Shown here piece by piece: positions 42,096 through 53,480 of a stretch of DNA of 64,000 nucleotides (its first letter is position 1; each line of letters starts with the position of its first letter). A program made the translations under genes and the position numbers. The notes beneath the pieces were generated by a model, which saw only the letters and a program-made list of their open reading frames with translations, made no database searches and was not told where the DNA came from. The DNA lies in NCBI GenBank assembly GCA_963575745.1, contig CAUYUJ010007458.1, positions 62,001 to 126,000 on the forward strand, given 5' to 3'. Source of the DNA: Prorocentrum cordatum (Eukaryota; Sar; Dinophyceae; Prorocentrales; Prorocentraceae).

Positions 42096-43499
42096 TCACA
42101 CCTGGCCAGCCGCGAACCTGAATGTGCCACGTCGAGTCGCTGCGGCTTTTCCACGCCAGAGCACTCGGGGGGGCCCACCGCTTGATCTCTGGCTGCTCCG
42201 CAAGCTCAAACCTGGGAAGCGGCCTCCTAGCAGAGCTGGCCTCGCCCGTCTTGGGGTTTTTTTCGGCGCAGGCTTGGGCGCCGCCACCCTGCGCTGCCGC
42301 TCGCGGAAGGCGGCGAGCGCGGCGGCGCACTGGTCCTGATGGAGCCTCGAACGCGCCGCCTGCTTACGCACCTCCTCCTCGTCTTCCCGCTGGAGCGTCT
42401 GGCACGCATCATCCATGTCGAGAATGACATTGTAGGTCTCGGGGTCGGGGACGGTAGTTGGGCTGAGGCGGCTCCGAGGCAGCTCCATGATGTCCTTATC
42501 TGCGATCCGCAAGATGTGGGAGCACAGATAGAAACGCGCGTCCAAGGCGTTCGTGTGTTCACCGGCGGCATACCCAAGAAGAAAGCCGACCCTCTTGAGC
42601 AAGGCGATGTCGAAAGACCAGAAAGCCTTGCGCGCCGCCGCCCTCTCAGCCAAGTCGGCCCTGGCGGTGGGCACGGGACGCAGCGCAGGCTCCAACTGGC
42701 CAGGCCCAGGGGCCACGGCGGTGGGCAAGTTCTCGACCTGCCACGCCCACGATCGCCACTCATACGGCCTGGCCTCGATCGAGTCCCAGTCGGTGATGCT
42801 CTTCAAAGAGAGGCCCCTCGCCGTCAGGTCGGGGGCCCAGTATTCCTTCGTCGGGTGGCCTCGCACGGGGTGAATCTGGATTGGCCAAGTGATCGCCCCA
42901 CTACCCTTCATGTTGCCAAGCCCGACAACCCAGTCGTAGTTCAGCTCTGTCTTGGCGGCCCCTTTGCGGCGGAACACGATGTCGTGCTTGGCGAACGAGA
43001 GGCAGCTGAGGTCGGCGCGGCCCACCAACGCTGGGCTACGCATGGCAAGCGCCTCGTCGAGGACCACGCTGTCAAGCACGGGTAGCCCTGTGGGCCCAGC
43101 CGCGGGCGAAAACCAGGAAGGCGTCTGCTGCGTGGTCGCACTGCCATCGAGGTTCAGAGAGCACTGGACTGACTTCTTCGCGAAGCAGTTCCTGACAAGC
43201 TTCACCGTCTTGCGCTTCAAGTGCATGCGCGGCCGAACCAGCTTATACCCGAAGCGCTTCTCCACGACGTCGCATGACAAGGCGACGGCGTAGCTCCTCT
43301 CGGGGCGCCTGTACCTCTTACTGCCCTTGCACTGGCCGTTGTTCTTCTGGAAGTTATTAATCAACTCAATTATGTCGGTACCTGCGGTCGCGCGCGCCCT
43401 GTTCTCGAAGATGGCATCGATGTCGGCGTGGGCCTCGCCGCCAGTCTCCGAATATGCACATGCAAGCTGCTTGACAGGAACAGTTAAGAATCCCACCAT
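42096..43499 (-). CDS. hypothetical protein, 467 residues
   Basis: A single open frame from ATG 43499 (MVGFLTVPVKQLACAYSE) to 42096. The first 370 residues have natural mixed composition, with a possible Cys/Lys-rich part (KLVRNCFAKKSVQCSLNLDG) and a helical acidic stretch (DMDDACQTLQREDEEEVRKQ). The last 80 or so are Arg/Ala/Pro-rich and may be unconstrained. No family is recognised. Bases just upstream (TAG|AGGGATGG) could be a splice acceptor, so this may be a 3' exon of the same minus-strand gene or element as the blocks at 44.9-48.4 kb. Confidence 0.55.
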   Translation of the reverse strand: MVGFLTVPVKQLACAYSETGGEAHADIDAIFENRARATAGTDIIELINNFQKNNGQCKGSKRYRRPERSYAVALSCDVVEKRFGYKLVRPRMHLKRKTVKLVRNCFAKKSVQCSLNLDGSATTQQTPSWFSPAAGPTGLPVLDSVVLDEALAMRSPALVGRADLSCLSFAKHDIVFRRKGAAKTELNYDWVVGLGNMKGSGAITWPIQIHPVRGHPTKEYWAPDLTARGLSLKSITDWDSIEARPYEWRSWAWQVENLPTAVAPGPGQLEPALRPVPTARADLAERAAARKAFWSFDIALLKRVGFLLGYAAGEHTNALDARFYLCSHILRIADKDIMELPRSRLSPTTVPDPETYNVILDMDDACQTLQREDEEEVRKQAARSRLHQDQCAAALAAFRERQRRVAAPKPAPKKTPRRARPALLGGRFPGLSLRSSQRSSGGPPRVLWRGKAAATRRGTFRFAAGQV

Positions 43500-43650
43500 C
43501 CCTCTAGGCTTAAGTGGCCTGGGGCGATTTCTCTTCCAACTTCCTGCGGCGGGGCAGGGGGCTGCGTTTGTGCTGGAGCTGTGTTTGTACAGGGAGCTGC
43601 GTTTGCACGGGAGTTTTGCCTGTGCGAGAGCTGCGTTTGCACGCGCGGGG

Positions 43651-44075
43651 CGGGTAGGCTCCGCCGGTGGAGTCTGGGAGGGGGCCCTAGAGGGCCCCGG
43701 GAAGGGCCCGAGAGGAGCCGCAGAGCGCCCCCAGGGAGCCCAACGATACGATTTCGGGGCTCAAATTGTTCGGGGATTTCGCCGGTCACCTTAGCGCATC
43801 GCGACCGGCAAAATCCCCGAAAGGGGCCGCGCAAAATTGCGAGCCCCAGGGGGCTCCCAGGGGCGGGTAGGCTCCGCCGGTGGAATCTGGGAGGGGGCCC
43901 TAGAGAGCCCCTGGAGGGGCCCGAAAGGGGCCAAAGAGCGTCTCCAGGGAGCCCAGCGACGCGATGTCGGGGTTCAAAGTGTTCGGGGATGTTGCCGGTC
44001 ACCTTAGCGCGTCGTGACCGGCAAACTCCCCGAGAGGGGCCACGCAGGAATGCGTGCCCCAGGGGGCCCCCAGGA
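43651..44075 (+). repeat. 213-bp tandem duplication
   Basis: The word CGGGTAGGCTCCGCCGGTGG occurs at 43651 and 43864. Each unit contains an inverted pair (GCCGGTCACCTTAGCGC and CGACCGGCAAA). Confidence 0.75.
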
Positions 44076-44234
44076 GCGCTCGTGATCGCTCGAAGGTTCG
44101 TTCCTCCTGGGCCCTCTGGGCGCCTTCTTGGAGCCCCAAGGGGGCGCCGAGAGGGCCCCAATAATCTCCCCACGAAGCCTCGGGGCCGCCCTGGGGAGCT
44201 GGACCGCGCAACGAACAGGATATGGGTGCCACGC

Positions 44235-44311
44235 GTGAAAAACCAGGGTCCGCACCAAAATGGCCCTGGATGTCATCCAGGATCATTTTGGTGTGGACCC
44301 TGGCTTTTCAC
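44235..44311. repeat. inverted-repeat element, copy 1
   Basis: Arms 44235-44262 and 44284-44311 (GTGAAAAACCAGGGTCCGCA and complement) with two mismatches; the loop holds a second small stem. The same element is at 49922-50024. Confidence 0.8.
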
Positions 44312-44724
44312 ATATGAAACGCACACCCTTCTTGCAGGGGCCTCGCGCTATCCAGGACTGCCCAAATGGCTTCCTGAAGTCGCTATTGGCGCCCTCCTAG
44401 AGCCCTTTTTGAGCCCTCCTTGGAGCCCTCTTGCCCCGAGCAGACATCGGAGTGGGAAGCCCTGCCGCGGGGCCGTGTTGGGCCCCCCTGTGGGTACCCT
44501 TGGGGCCCGCTTGGGCAGCTCTTGGGTCCTCTCGGGCTATCTCGGGGCCCTCCTCGCGCCCCCGGATGCGCGCGCGCCCCTGCGCGCGGCGCGCCACTCC
44601 CTGCGCGCGCACGCAGTGCTACTCAAGCCGCCTCTGGGCCCGCGACACGCCGCGCATTCTGCCGCCTGGCGCCCGTCGCGCTTCTGTCTTGCTTTCCCAA
44701 AAAAAGCGGAGGAGGAGTGAGACT

Positions 44725-46640
44725 TCAGCTTCGGATCTTGGGTCCTCTTGGAACTCTCGCGGGTTGCATACACGTCCTAAACAGTTCGAAATATGTCAAG
44801 GATTCTACGACAAGTGTCGAGCCAGCGTGGACCCCAAGGGAAGCGGACAACGCGGGAACCAACAAGGGAACGGACAACGCAGGAACCAACGCACGGTTTG
44901 TCGATCCCTCCCATGGTTCCCGCATTTCCCTGATCAGCTCAACTCGCCTGGGCGTCGTTCCTGGATGGGCTTGTGGGGGTGCGCGAAGCGTCGCGAATTG
45001 AAACCGATTCATCATCTTTTTGACGGCAACTGTGGGATGTTGGACGCCGAGCGCCCAATCCCGAACCTCCTTGGGACGGACAAACTGCTTCGCTACAGCC
45101 GTGGCCTCCTCTGCGCCCCTCAAGGCGCGGAACTGCTTCTGGGGCCACCCGTCGGTGAGATACAAGAGTCGACGCTGCCTCTTACCAATCAGATTCAGCG
45201 CGAGGTGGCCAGCCAACTTCGCGCACTCGTCGTCCAACTGCATGGGCCCGACCTTCTCATCATTGTTCGCAGGCTTTAAACCGAGGAAACCGCACTCCTG
45301 CATCAAAGCCGGATCTGCCAGCGAGCGGAGCACGTCGCACTGGTGATCCAAGAACGAAGTGGATACCCCATCCACAATCCAGTCTCGAGTGGCCCTGACG
45401 CCGTTGAGCGTCGCAGAAGCTGTCGTCTGCAAGTCTTTGAGGGGCTTAGGGATCAGCACTAATACAGCCAACTGCCGACGATGCTCGTAATTGGACAGCG
45501 TAGCGATCGACGTCACCACGTTGTTCTCACACGAAGCCCTGAGGATCTTCGCATCAACGCTGGTGATGGTGCTCTCGGTCGAAGCCTTGCCCCCGTCGGC
45601 GTGGTACTTCGGGTCCACGGCAACGTTGTGAATGAACTTCTTGCCGCTCAGCATGTCCAGCTCTGGAGCCAGGTATTCCGAGAAGAAGAGGCGCATAGTC
45701 CAAGTGCGGAGGAGCTTCTCGCTCCCTGAGTTCCAGCCAAAGAACTCCGAGATTTTGGTTATGTATCCCTTCTTGAGGTTATGTACTTCTGCCTGCAGAT
45801 ACTGCCACAAACTCGCTGTCGGGGTCGACGACTCCGCAACTTCCAGGCAGCTCCCCAACTCCATCAACATGCGCGGAGCCCGCGCTTGAACCAGCGCGAA
45901 GTCAGCTGGGCCTTCGTGGACTGTAAACATGTGCTCCAGAGACTCCAAGAGTTGTTGCCACCTTACCCCCTCGCCCCGCTCAGGTCCCTGGAACTCGTTC
46001 TGGGCGCACAAGATGATCAATGCGAAATCCCAGCGAGAGTCCTCCTTAAGGCTAAGGTGGTAGTCGTTGACAGCACCGTGTCGCGGATCATACCATGGCA
46101 GTAGGTTGCATTGCACGGAAGGCTTGTAAAGCAGCGCGTGCGCCGCCGACAGACCCCCCCCCCCCGGTCCAAAGCGCAGCCCAAACACGGCCACGACCTC
46201 CACGACTCATCTGCCCACTGCGGCACCGTGGTATCGCGCCTGAAGAAGTCGAGGCCGTCGGTGGCAGTAGCCACCTTGAACTGGTTGTGCAGATGTGCAA
46301 TCCACTTCACGGTGGACCTGCGATGGGATACTATTTTCCACCCCGCTGACCCATCATCGCGGGTAGCGCGCCTCACCCAGGCAGTGCGCCGCCGGTTGGC
46401 ATCGGCAGCGGCGAGTTTCTTCTGCTCGGCAGTCGGATACTGGCAATCGGAGATCCCAACGACGAAGGTGCTCGCAACCTGTGGGCGAGTCGAGCCAAGA
46501 ACGATCGGACTACCCAGCCTCGCTGCCAAACCCCCGACCACACGACCCGCGAGCTCGCCCAAAAGCCTGACGCGCCCCAGGGGATCCAGCTGGCTGGCGG
46601 CCTTGGCCATCCAGGGCAATAGCCAGGGCCCCCCCCTCTT
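44725..46640 (-). CDS. hypothetical protein with frame break at a C12 run
   Basis: Two overlapping open frames make one natural-looking protein. The upstream part runs from about 46640 (WLLPWMAKAASQLDPLGRV) to ALDRGGG; the downstream part (AAHALLYKPSVQCNLLPWYD) continues to about 44900. They are separated by a one-base shift in a run of twelve C (plus strand, 46154-46165). The protein is helical and mixed in composition, with no motif I recognise. The last 60 or so residues before 44725 run into a dispersed repeat (GGACAACGCGGGAACC words, also at about 50240-50280), so true coding probably ends near 44900 at a splice site. The orientation matches all coding blocks from 57 to 42 kb. Confidence 0.55.
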
Positions 46641-46675
46641 GAAAGTCCACCGCGGGCACCCGACGGCTCCGACCT

Positions 46676-46779
46676 TTTGGTGGGCCGTCAAAACCCGAGA
46701 ACTGGCTTGTCCACCAAAAGAGAAGTTCGGTGGACAGGCAGGAACCGCGGTTTTGCACGAGGAACCGCTGCCCACCAAA
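46676..46779. repeat. inverted repeat between coding blocks
   Basis: TTTTGGTGGGC near 46676 and GCCCACCAAAA near 46770 form the outer stem; GTCCACCAAA and TTCGGTGGAC form a nested one. It probably lies within an intron. Confidence 0.6.
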
Positions 46780-46800
46780 AAGAAAAAACGACAGGGGGGG

Positions 46801-47142
46801 TCAAAATCTCAAGGTCGGCTCTCCGATCGCTTTGGCTCGGCTCGCTTCCTGAGGAGGCGGAATGATGATGTTGTTCTTGGGATCGCAAATCGTCGTGTTG
46901 GCGAGGCCCAGGCCGCGCGCGTTAGCCTTGTCCGTGGCGGCGTGGAAGCGCAGGCCCCAGCTGGAGGTCGCTTCCTTGAACGCGTCCACGCGCCTGGCCA
47001 GCTCGTAGTTCAGGCGGCAGTCGTCCCAGATCAGGTCCATGAGATCCGAGGGCCCCACGCTGGCGGAGCTGTCGCCGCGGCGACCCTCCACCGAAGACTT
47101 GCACATGTCTCTCTCGAGCTGCCGAGCAATGGCGCACAAGAC
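46801..47142 (-). CDS. exon of hypothetical protein, downstream part
   Basis: This exon follows a CAG acceptor at 47145-47143 and joins in phase 0 to the exon ending at 47296 (GLHGQ|VLCAIARQLERDM). About 113 codons follow, with natural composition (SDLMDLIWDDCRLNYELARR), to a stop at 46801. The final residues may be intronic if the gene continues into the block at 46.64 kb. The family is unknown. Confidence 0.55.
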   Translation of the reverse strand, partial: VLCAIARQLERDMCKSSVEGRRGDSSASVGPSDLMDLIWDDCRLNYELARRVDAFKEATSSWGLRFHAATDKANARGLGLANTTICDPKNNIIIPPPQEASRAKAIGEPTLRF

Positions 47143-47295
47143 CTGAGGACGTCGCTAGGGGCCGCCGTTGCTCGAGGCCGCCGTCGTCGGGGGTCGCCGT
47201 CGTCGCGCCGCCGTCGGAGGGCCCCGTCGTCGCGCCGTCGTCGGGGGTCACCGTTGTCGGGGATCACCGTCGCCTGGGGTCGCCGTCATGGGGGC
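47143..47295 (-). other. 153-nt GC-AG intron filled with a minisatellite
   Basis: The intron has a GC donor at 47295-47294 and a CAG acceptor, phase 0 on both sides. Its body consists of repeated CGTCGTCGGGGGTC-like words. Confidence 0.55.
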
Positions 47296-48400
47296 CTGGC
47301 CGTGCAAACCCATCGCGATCTCAACACCGAACGTGACGTGCACAAGCCTGGCCAGCGGGCACATCCCGCGCCCGAGATCACCCGACGTCAGCTCCTTCAA
47401 CAAGTGGCCCCGCCACTGGGAAAGCACCGCGCGGTCGTCGTTGCCCTCGTCGGCAGCGCGGCGCAAGATGGGCATCAAACTGACGATGCCCGCGGCGTCG
47501 ACGGCCAAGTGGAACTTCGGCTTCCGCCGAGGAGATACAGGCCACGTGCAGACCCAAGATAAGGAAGGGACCACGCCGATGTTGAAAGGCTGGAGCTGGG
47601 CCGCAGCCTTACACAAGCCACGCGTTAAATCCATTGCAGACTCTCGAGCAGGGGCGCCACGTAGACCACCGCCTCTGCCGGCTGGAGCACAAGCCCATTT
47701 GGGCAGCACTGCGACGAGCCCAAACGCGGTGAGGGCTGGATACGGCAGCAGAGTTCGAGGGTCGAATTCCCCATCGTCACGCGCAGACAGCCTCGACTTG
47801 AAGAAGAAACGGGAGGCGTTCGGGGCAAAGGTGGCCGCATGGTTGGCCCAGCCCTCGGCGCCATCGAATGCCCAGTTGCCTGGTCTCCCTCTCTACGCCG
47901 TAAGCTTGAGGGCCTTGTAAATGTCGTGCAGGTTCCAAGCGTACCTGTCGGCGGCGCCTGCTGGCCAGCCCAGGAAAGAAACTTGCACGATGACGTCTGC
48001 ATTCAACGTGGCCGTCGGAAACGCCACGGACGCCAACTCGAATGCCTGCAATTTGCCAGTCAAGCTCCAAAACTCGCCGACCGTCTCGCCAAGGCTCACC
48101 GCCGCCATCGACATGACGAGGAGGCGCCCGTCGCTATCCTCGTATAGCTGACGATCCAGCCAATGCTCCAAGACGACCACTGCCTTGCTCTCATCCGACT
48201 GGTCCTCACACGCGCCGAAGCCGTCCTCGTCGAAGAACAACGCCCAGCTGCCAGGCCCCAGCGATTTCCTCTCCAGCGCGGTCTTATGGACCACCCACGC
48301 GTTCGGCTCCCCCTCAGGGCTATCGAGAAACACATGCCCGCGATGCTCGACTACGAAGGCCGAGCTGTCGTTCTTGACTTTCTTGGCCTTGTCGATGGCT
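47296..48400 (-). CDS. exon of hypothetical protein with an in-frame TAG
   Basis: An open reading of about 365 codons on the minus strand, interrupted once by TAG at 47895-47893. Upstream it reads naturally from about 48400 (IDKAKKVKNDSSAFVVEHRG) through LLVMSMAAVSLGETVGEFW to LHDIYKALKLTA. After the TAG it continues in frame (RGRPGNWAFDGAEGWANHAA) to GVEIAMGLHGQ at the donor. No family is recognised. The TAG may be a true nonsense change, a sequencing error, or evidence of an unseen short intron. A further exon ending in VARGMPFKPR before a GT donor at 48484-48483 may precede it. Confidence 0.55.
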
Positions 48401-48484
48401 GCAACCTCTGCGACGCGGGGGGTCGAGGCCCCCCGCCCCCCCCCCCGCCCGCCCTGGCCCTCGCCCTCGGCCCTGTCATTTTAC

Positions 48485-50417
48485 CGAGGTTTGAACGGCA
48501 TCCCTCGGGCAACCTCGGACTCCAAAGATATCGCCAGGCCCCCGTCGACGCCATCCCCCATGGTCGGACGGGGCTTGCAAGGCCCAGCCAACGTGGAAAC
48601 ACAACTGCGAGCATGGAGCCCAAATGGCAACGGAATTGGACGCGCCCAGCGCAAGTGCCGCAAGCACGAAGCCGTCTGCCCAGCATGCGATCCGAAGCAG
48701 GGGCGAAGTGACCAAGCGCGCTAGCAACACAGCGAGGTCAGATCACGACGGCTGAGAGCACATGAAAAACATTGTTCGCGAAACTCCAACCTCATGGGGG
48801 CCTTCAAGGGCGAGGCCACAGGAACGAATATGTGAACAAGTCACGGCCAACATGGAACCGCTGGAAAGACGCCCTAGAAGAACCAACGTAAGTGCCACCA
48901 GCCCTTTGGGCGCGGGTGGTCTAAGGCGTGTCCTCTTCCAGCTTTCGAATCAAACCCCTCTCCCTATCCTCTCCCATGGGGCCTGCCCCCATCCAGCTCC
49001 CCCTCCACCAACCCGCCCAGCACCTCCCTCCACCGCCCCCTCCACCCCCCCTTCAATTCCCTATCCGCCCTACTTCCACCTCGCCCTCCGCCCCATCGGG
49101 CGTGCCTTGGCAGTTTTTTTGCGACGCCTCGGGGCCGCCGAGGGGGGGCCAAGAGCGCTCAAGGACGGCCGCGGGATGGAGCCCAAGAGAGCCCCAAACC
49201 GAATGTAATTGACATGCTCCTGGGGCGTGCTAAAGGCAGGCCCGAGCGCATGCGCTTGAGGGCCCTCTTGGGCCCCTCCTGAACCCTCTGGGCGTCTCCG
49301 TGGAGCCCTCAAATTTGAGGGCCCCGCGAAGTGGGAAGCCCTGCCTCGGGGCAATGTTGGGCCCCCCTGTGGGTACTCTTGGGGCCCGCTTGAGCCGCTC
49401 CTGGGTCCTCTCGGGCGATCTCGGGGCCCTCTTGGGCCGACCTGCCCCCCCCCCTGGGCTGCCCCGGGCCTCTCTCTGGGGCCGCTTCCAACGTCTTGGA
49501 GCCCAGGGGCCGCCGTGAGGCACCGTGACGGGCGGTTTGCACCCAAGCAAACCGCCCGTCTCGGGAGGTTTGCCGAAGCCAAAAATCGGACAGGGAAGCC
49601 CCGCCGCAGGGCCGGCTAGCGCCCCTTCTCGGGCTCTCCTCGCGCCCCCAGATACGCGCCCCCAGATGCGCGCGCGCCCCTGCACACGGCGCGCCGCTCC
49701 CTGCGCGCGCACGCCGTGCTACTCAAGCCGCCTCTGGGCCCGCGACGCGCCGCGCATTATGCCGCTGGGCGCCCGGCGCGCATCTGTCATTTGTTTCAAC
49801 AAAGCGGAGGAAGCGGCGCGAATTCAGCTTCGGATCACGGGCCCCACGGCAGGGCTCAAAGAGGGCCTGCAGGAAGCCGTTTGGGCCGCCCTGGGGAGCT
49901 GGAGGCCCCGACGCACAGGGCGTGCGTTTCGCACGTGAAAAACCAGGGTCCGCACCAAAATGACCCCAGGTGACATCGGTGGCCATTTAGGTGCGGACCC
50001 TGGTTTTTCACGAGTGAAACGCACATCCTGCTCAGTGGTGCCTCCAGCTCCCCAGGGCGGCCCGAATGGCTTCATGAGGGCCTTCTTGGAGCCCTCCTGG
50101 AACCCTCTTGGAGCCCTCCTTGGAGCCCTCTCGGGCCCTCTTAGAACCCCCTCGGGGTTGCAGACATGCCCTGAACCGTTTGGGGACACGCCAATAATTC
50201 TGAAACATGTGACAGCCAGCGCGGCCCCAACGGAAACGGACAACGCGGGCGCTAACAGGACAAGGGACAACGCGGGAACCGCCGTTGCAAGCGCTGTTCG
50301 GGGATGCCTGTCGCTGAGCGGGGGGGCTGGCGCCCGCCGCCACTCGGGCTCGAGGTCGTGAGTGCGTCTGCGCACTCACGTTTAGACCGCGCTGCTCAAA
50401 CCCCGCCCCGCTCGCGC
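48485..50417. other. mostly non-coding; repeats shared with 43.6-44.9 kb
   Basis: Apart from the possible exon end at 48485-48620, I see no gene. About 48940-49080 is C-rich. About 49640-49790 closely matches 44560-44700, and 49860-50290 matches pieces of 44190-44870, including the inverted-repeat element. Confidence 0.5.
49922..50024. repeat. inverted-repeat element, copy 2
   Basis: Arms 49922-49962 and 49984-50024 form a stem of about 35 bp with few mismatches, longer than copy 1 because GTGCGTTTC and GAAACGCAC extend it. Confidence 0.8.
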
Positions 50418-51090
50418 CCATCCAGGGCCGCCCCCCGCGGAGCCTGATGCGAACGTGGCGTCCGAACGCGCCGTTGACCAGGAGTGTAAAATAGAAACGT
50501 CTGAACTCACCTCGGGCCAGGCGCGACAACGAAGCACATCATTTCATCACCCGCCCCCAGGAGACGCCCGGCAGCATCGGGGGGTCAATGGCGACACAGC
50601 GACGATGCATCAGCAATGCTTTACCACTGCTGCTGGCGACGACGAATGTGGATGCGAGCGCGTGATTGATGGCGAGGCCGCCCAGGGCCTGGGCGAGCCC
50701 CCCCCCCACCCGAGGCGGTCTGCCACTGCCGCGTGGGCCACGGGGCCTGCGCTAAACAAGACTGCGCAGCGCGGAGACAGACGCGCGTCAACATATGATG
50801 ATTGCTCTGCCCCAGCAGATGCCCATCGCTCTATCGCCCGCGGCCCCTACCACCCCCTACCCTTAGGCATCCCATCAATCGCTCTCCCCCAACTCCCCCC
50901 CATTGCTATCCCGAGTCGCCGAGCTGGGGCGGGCCCCCCACGCTGTCGGGAACGTCGCGTGAAGAAAGGCAACCCCTGTGCAAAAATAGCACGGTCACAA
51001 ACATCTGACACGCGCATGCTAGGCACGGAATGCTCGCAGACACGGCTGAGCCCCTGGAGACCAGCGCGCAAGGCAACGCACATCTCCTGC

Positions 51091-52010
51091 TTAGCCCTCA
51101 GTGCCGCCAGGGGACTTCTTGAGGCTGATGCGGCGCTTGGCCAACTTATCCTCCTTGGACTTCTGGAGCGCCTCCGTGGACCTCTTGCTTCCAGAAGACG
51201 CAGCCTCCTTCGCTGGCGTGTGAAACGCCTGCGCCTCCGCCGCAGAGGCGCCCTTGTGCGCGGTCTTCGTCTTGAGCAGATGCGCCCCCCGAGCGTTGGC
51301 CGCCTTCACCCACTCCTCGGCCTTGCCACGCCACATCTTAGTCTTGTGGGGGCCAGACTTCTTGTTGGAGAAAGTGTGGATCTTGGTGCGCTGGCGCTTT
51401 GATTTGTAGAGCTCCGCCAGCATGTCGCCCCAGTTGCAGTCAACGAAGTACGACTCGTCGATCGTCGGGTCCTCGTCCACGGCAGCCTTATCTCCCGACG
51501 GGCGGTGGGCGACAGCTGTGACCCTGTCGCCCGTCCACTCGACGCAATAGATGCCGTTGCCCCAGTCGACCTCGCCAGCCGAAGAAATCACAGGCGTCGG
51601 AGACAAGAGAAGGTTGCCGCGACCGAGCTCCCTGATCCTCTCCTCAATGGTGAACTTCAACACCTCGCGGTTGCCGCAGGACGACGGCACCTGGCACTGC
51701 GACGTGATGTACATCATCGCCTGGAGGCAGTGGTGCACGACGTGCTTGTCCGTCGTGCGCGCCTGGCCCAAGGCGGCCATGTCGATCGCGAGGGCAGTCG
51801 CGACGAACTTCCCGAGCCACTCGATGTCGTACTGGCCGACGGTTGTCAGCTCGAGCTGGCAATCCTCGCCCTGCTTCTTCACCTTCTCGTGCTGGGTCGC
51901 GAGGTCTTCCATGAAGTCGTTGGCGTCCCCGCGGATGGACGGGGCAGCCTCGAAAGGCGGATGCCTTCGATCAACCTCTTACGAGCGGAGGTTGCCTGCT
52001 GCCTGTCCAT
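51091..52010 (-). pseudogene. copy A of the 306-residue protein, frameshifted
   Basis: Homologous to the open copy at 54233-55153. A one-base deletion near 51953 (CGAAAGG against CGAGAAGG) breaks the frame after RKRLIEGIRL. The remaining 273 codons (from about 51912) are open and nearly identical to the other copy. Confidence 0.75.
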
Positions 52011-53095
52011 CGCGGGCCCCCCTTCGGAACCGAGGGCACGAACTTGTCGAGCTTGCTCTCTGGCACGACGAGGAGCGAGGGGGCTGCCTGCGCCGACCCA
52101 GAAGAGGCTGCAGCGCTGCTCGACATGACAACTCACGAAGATGCCGCGGAAGTGAGTTCCCCACTGCTCTGCGAACCAGCGGAGGAGGCCAGGGACTGGA
52201 AAGAGGGTGAACTTTTGAGCCCAAGCGGCAATGGAGTGATCGCTATACCAACGCAGTGAGGCTCGCACCCAGGAGGAACGCGTACGCTGGAAGTTGCGCC
52301 CCCGCCCTGGCAACGCTTGAACTGGATGTTCACCCGGATTCTAACTGACGTGAGGTCCACGCGCAATGTTCGCCAACAGCTGTGGTTCCTATAGTTGGTT
52401 GCCCAATCGAACTTTTACACAGAGAAAACCGTTACTTCCTACCTCTGCTGCTGGGCCCTGGAAGCAGAAGTGCCCAAACAGTGCTGGCATCCTCGGCATG
52501 GTCGGCACCGCCTTCGCTTTTGCGCACCTTGGCCTGCGCCCCTCATGCGCAAGCTGCAAGACCCGCCAAAGACCTTCACTTCCCACGTGCTTAGGCTGTG
52601 GCCCACCCATCTGAGCGGCCAAGTTCGGCAACGCGCCCCCCCCCCCCCCCCCCCTCTCCGCACCCCTTGTCTCCCTCTCATTCCCGCCCCCCCCCCCCCG
52701 CCCCCCCCCCTCCTCTCCTCATCGCCCTCCGCTCAGCTCTTCCTCCCCCCTCCTCCCCACCTCCCCCCATCCCTTCATTCTCCATCCTCCACCTCTCCTC
52801 ACCTCCGCCCATCCGACTCCCCTCGCCCCCCTCCCTCCTCACGCCCCCCCCCTTTATGTCCTCTTCACCTCCCGCCCCCTCGATGTTACCCCTTACAGGG
52901 CGCACGACCTCTTTGCTTGTGGCCCCGACGGCAAGGCTGGGCTGCCCTCCTGGATCTAACGGCCACAGCCTGTCGGGTGGGAAGTACCCCGCACGCGCAC
53001 TCGGGCACCGCTTAGACCGAGAGAAGGCTCAACGTACGGGGTGCGGGGCAAGAAAACACATGAAACCGCATCGCCCAAGAACTTCCCGGAGTTTA

Positions 53096-53480
53096 CTATT
53101 GGTGGGTTGTTGCTGGTTTCCAACTGTCGCCGTCCACGCGCGGCGGCGCCCAGATGCCGAACCTTTCCGATGGCGAGAAAACTACGATGAGGCCGCCGAG
53201 GATTCGGAACGACCTGTGCCCGAGCATAAAGCGCACCTGGGAACTCACAGGCGTTCTGTCAGACTGGTACAGCGCAGCCACTGCGAACTTGAACACGAAT
53301 CGCAATTTGCGCAAGCAGCAATGTTCGCACGACGCACACCCGCGGCTAGAGCAGGTCGCACGCTGCGTCGTACATGCGGAGTGCGCCCAGTGTCTGGAAG
53401 AAGTCACGGCCGGTGGCGCGTGGACCACGCGCGGCTCACCGGGCGCCGGCCGCTTGGAACGGCAGTAATTCTCACCCCGC
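53096..53480 (-). CDS. copy A of cysteine-containing hypothetical block
   Basis: Open block of about 128 codons corresponding to 56256-56648. The two differ by an in-frame three-base indel (RHWAHS against RHWWAHS) and few replacements, which fits past coding constraint. Family unknown. Confidence 0.4.
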
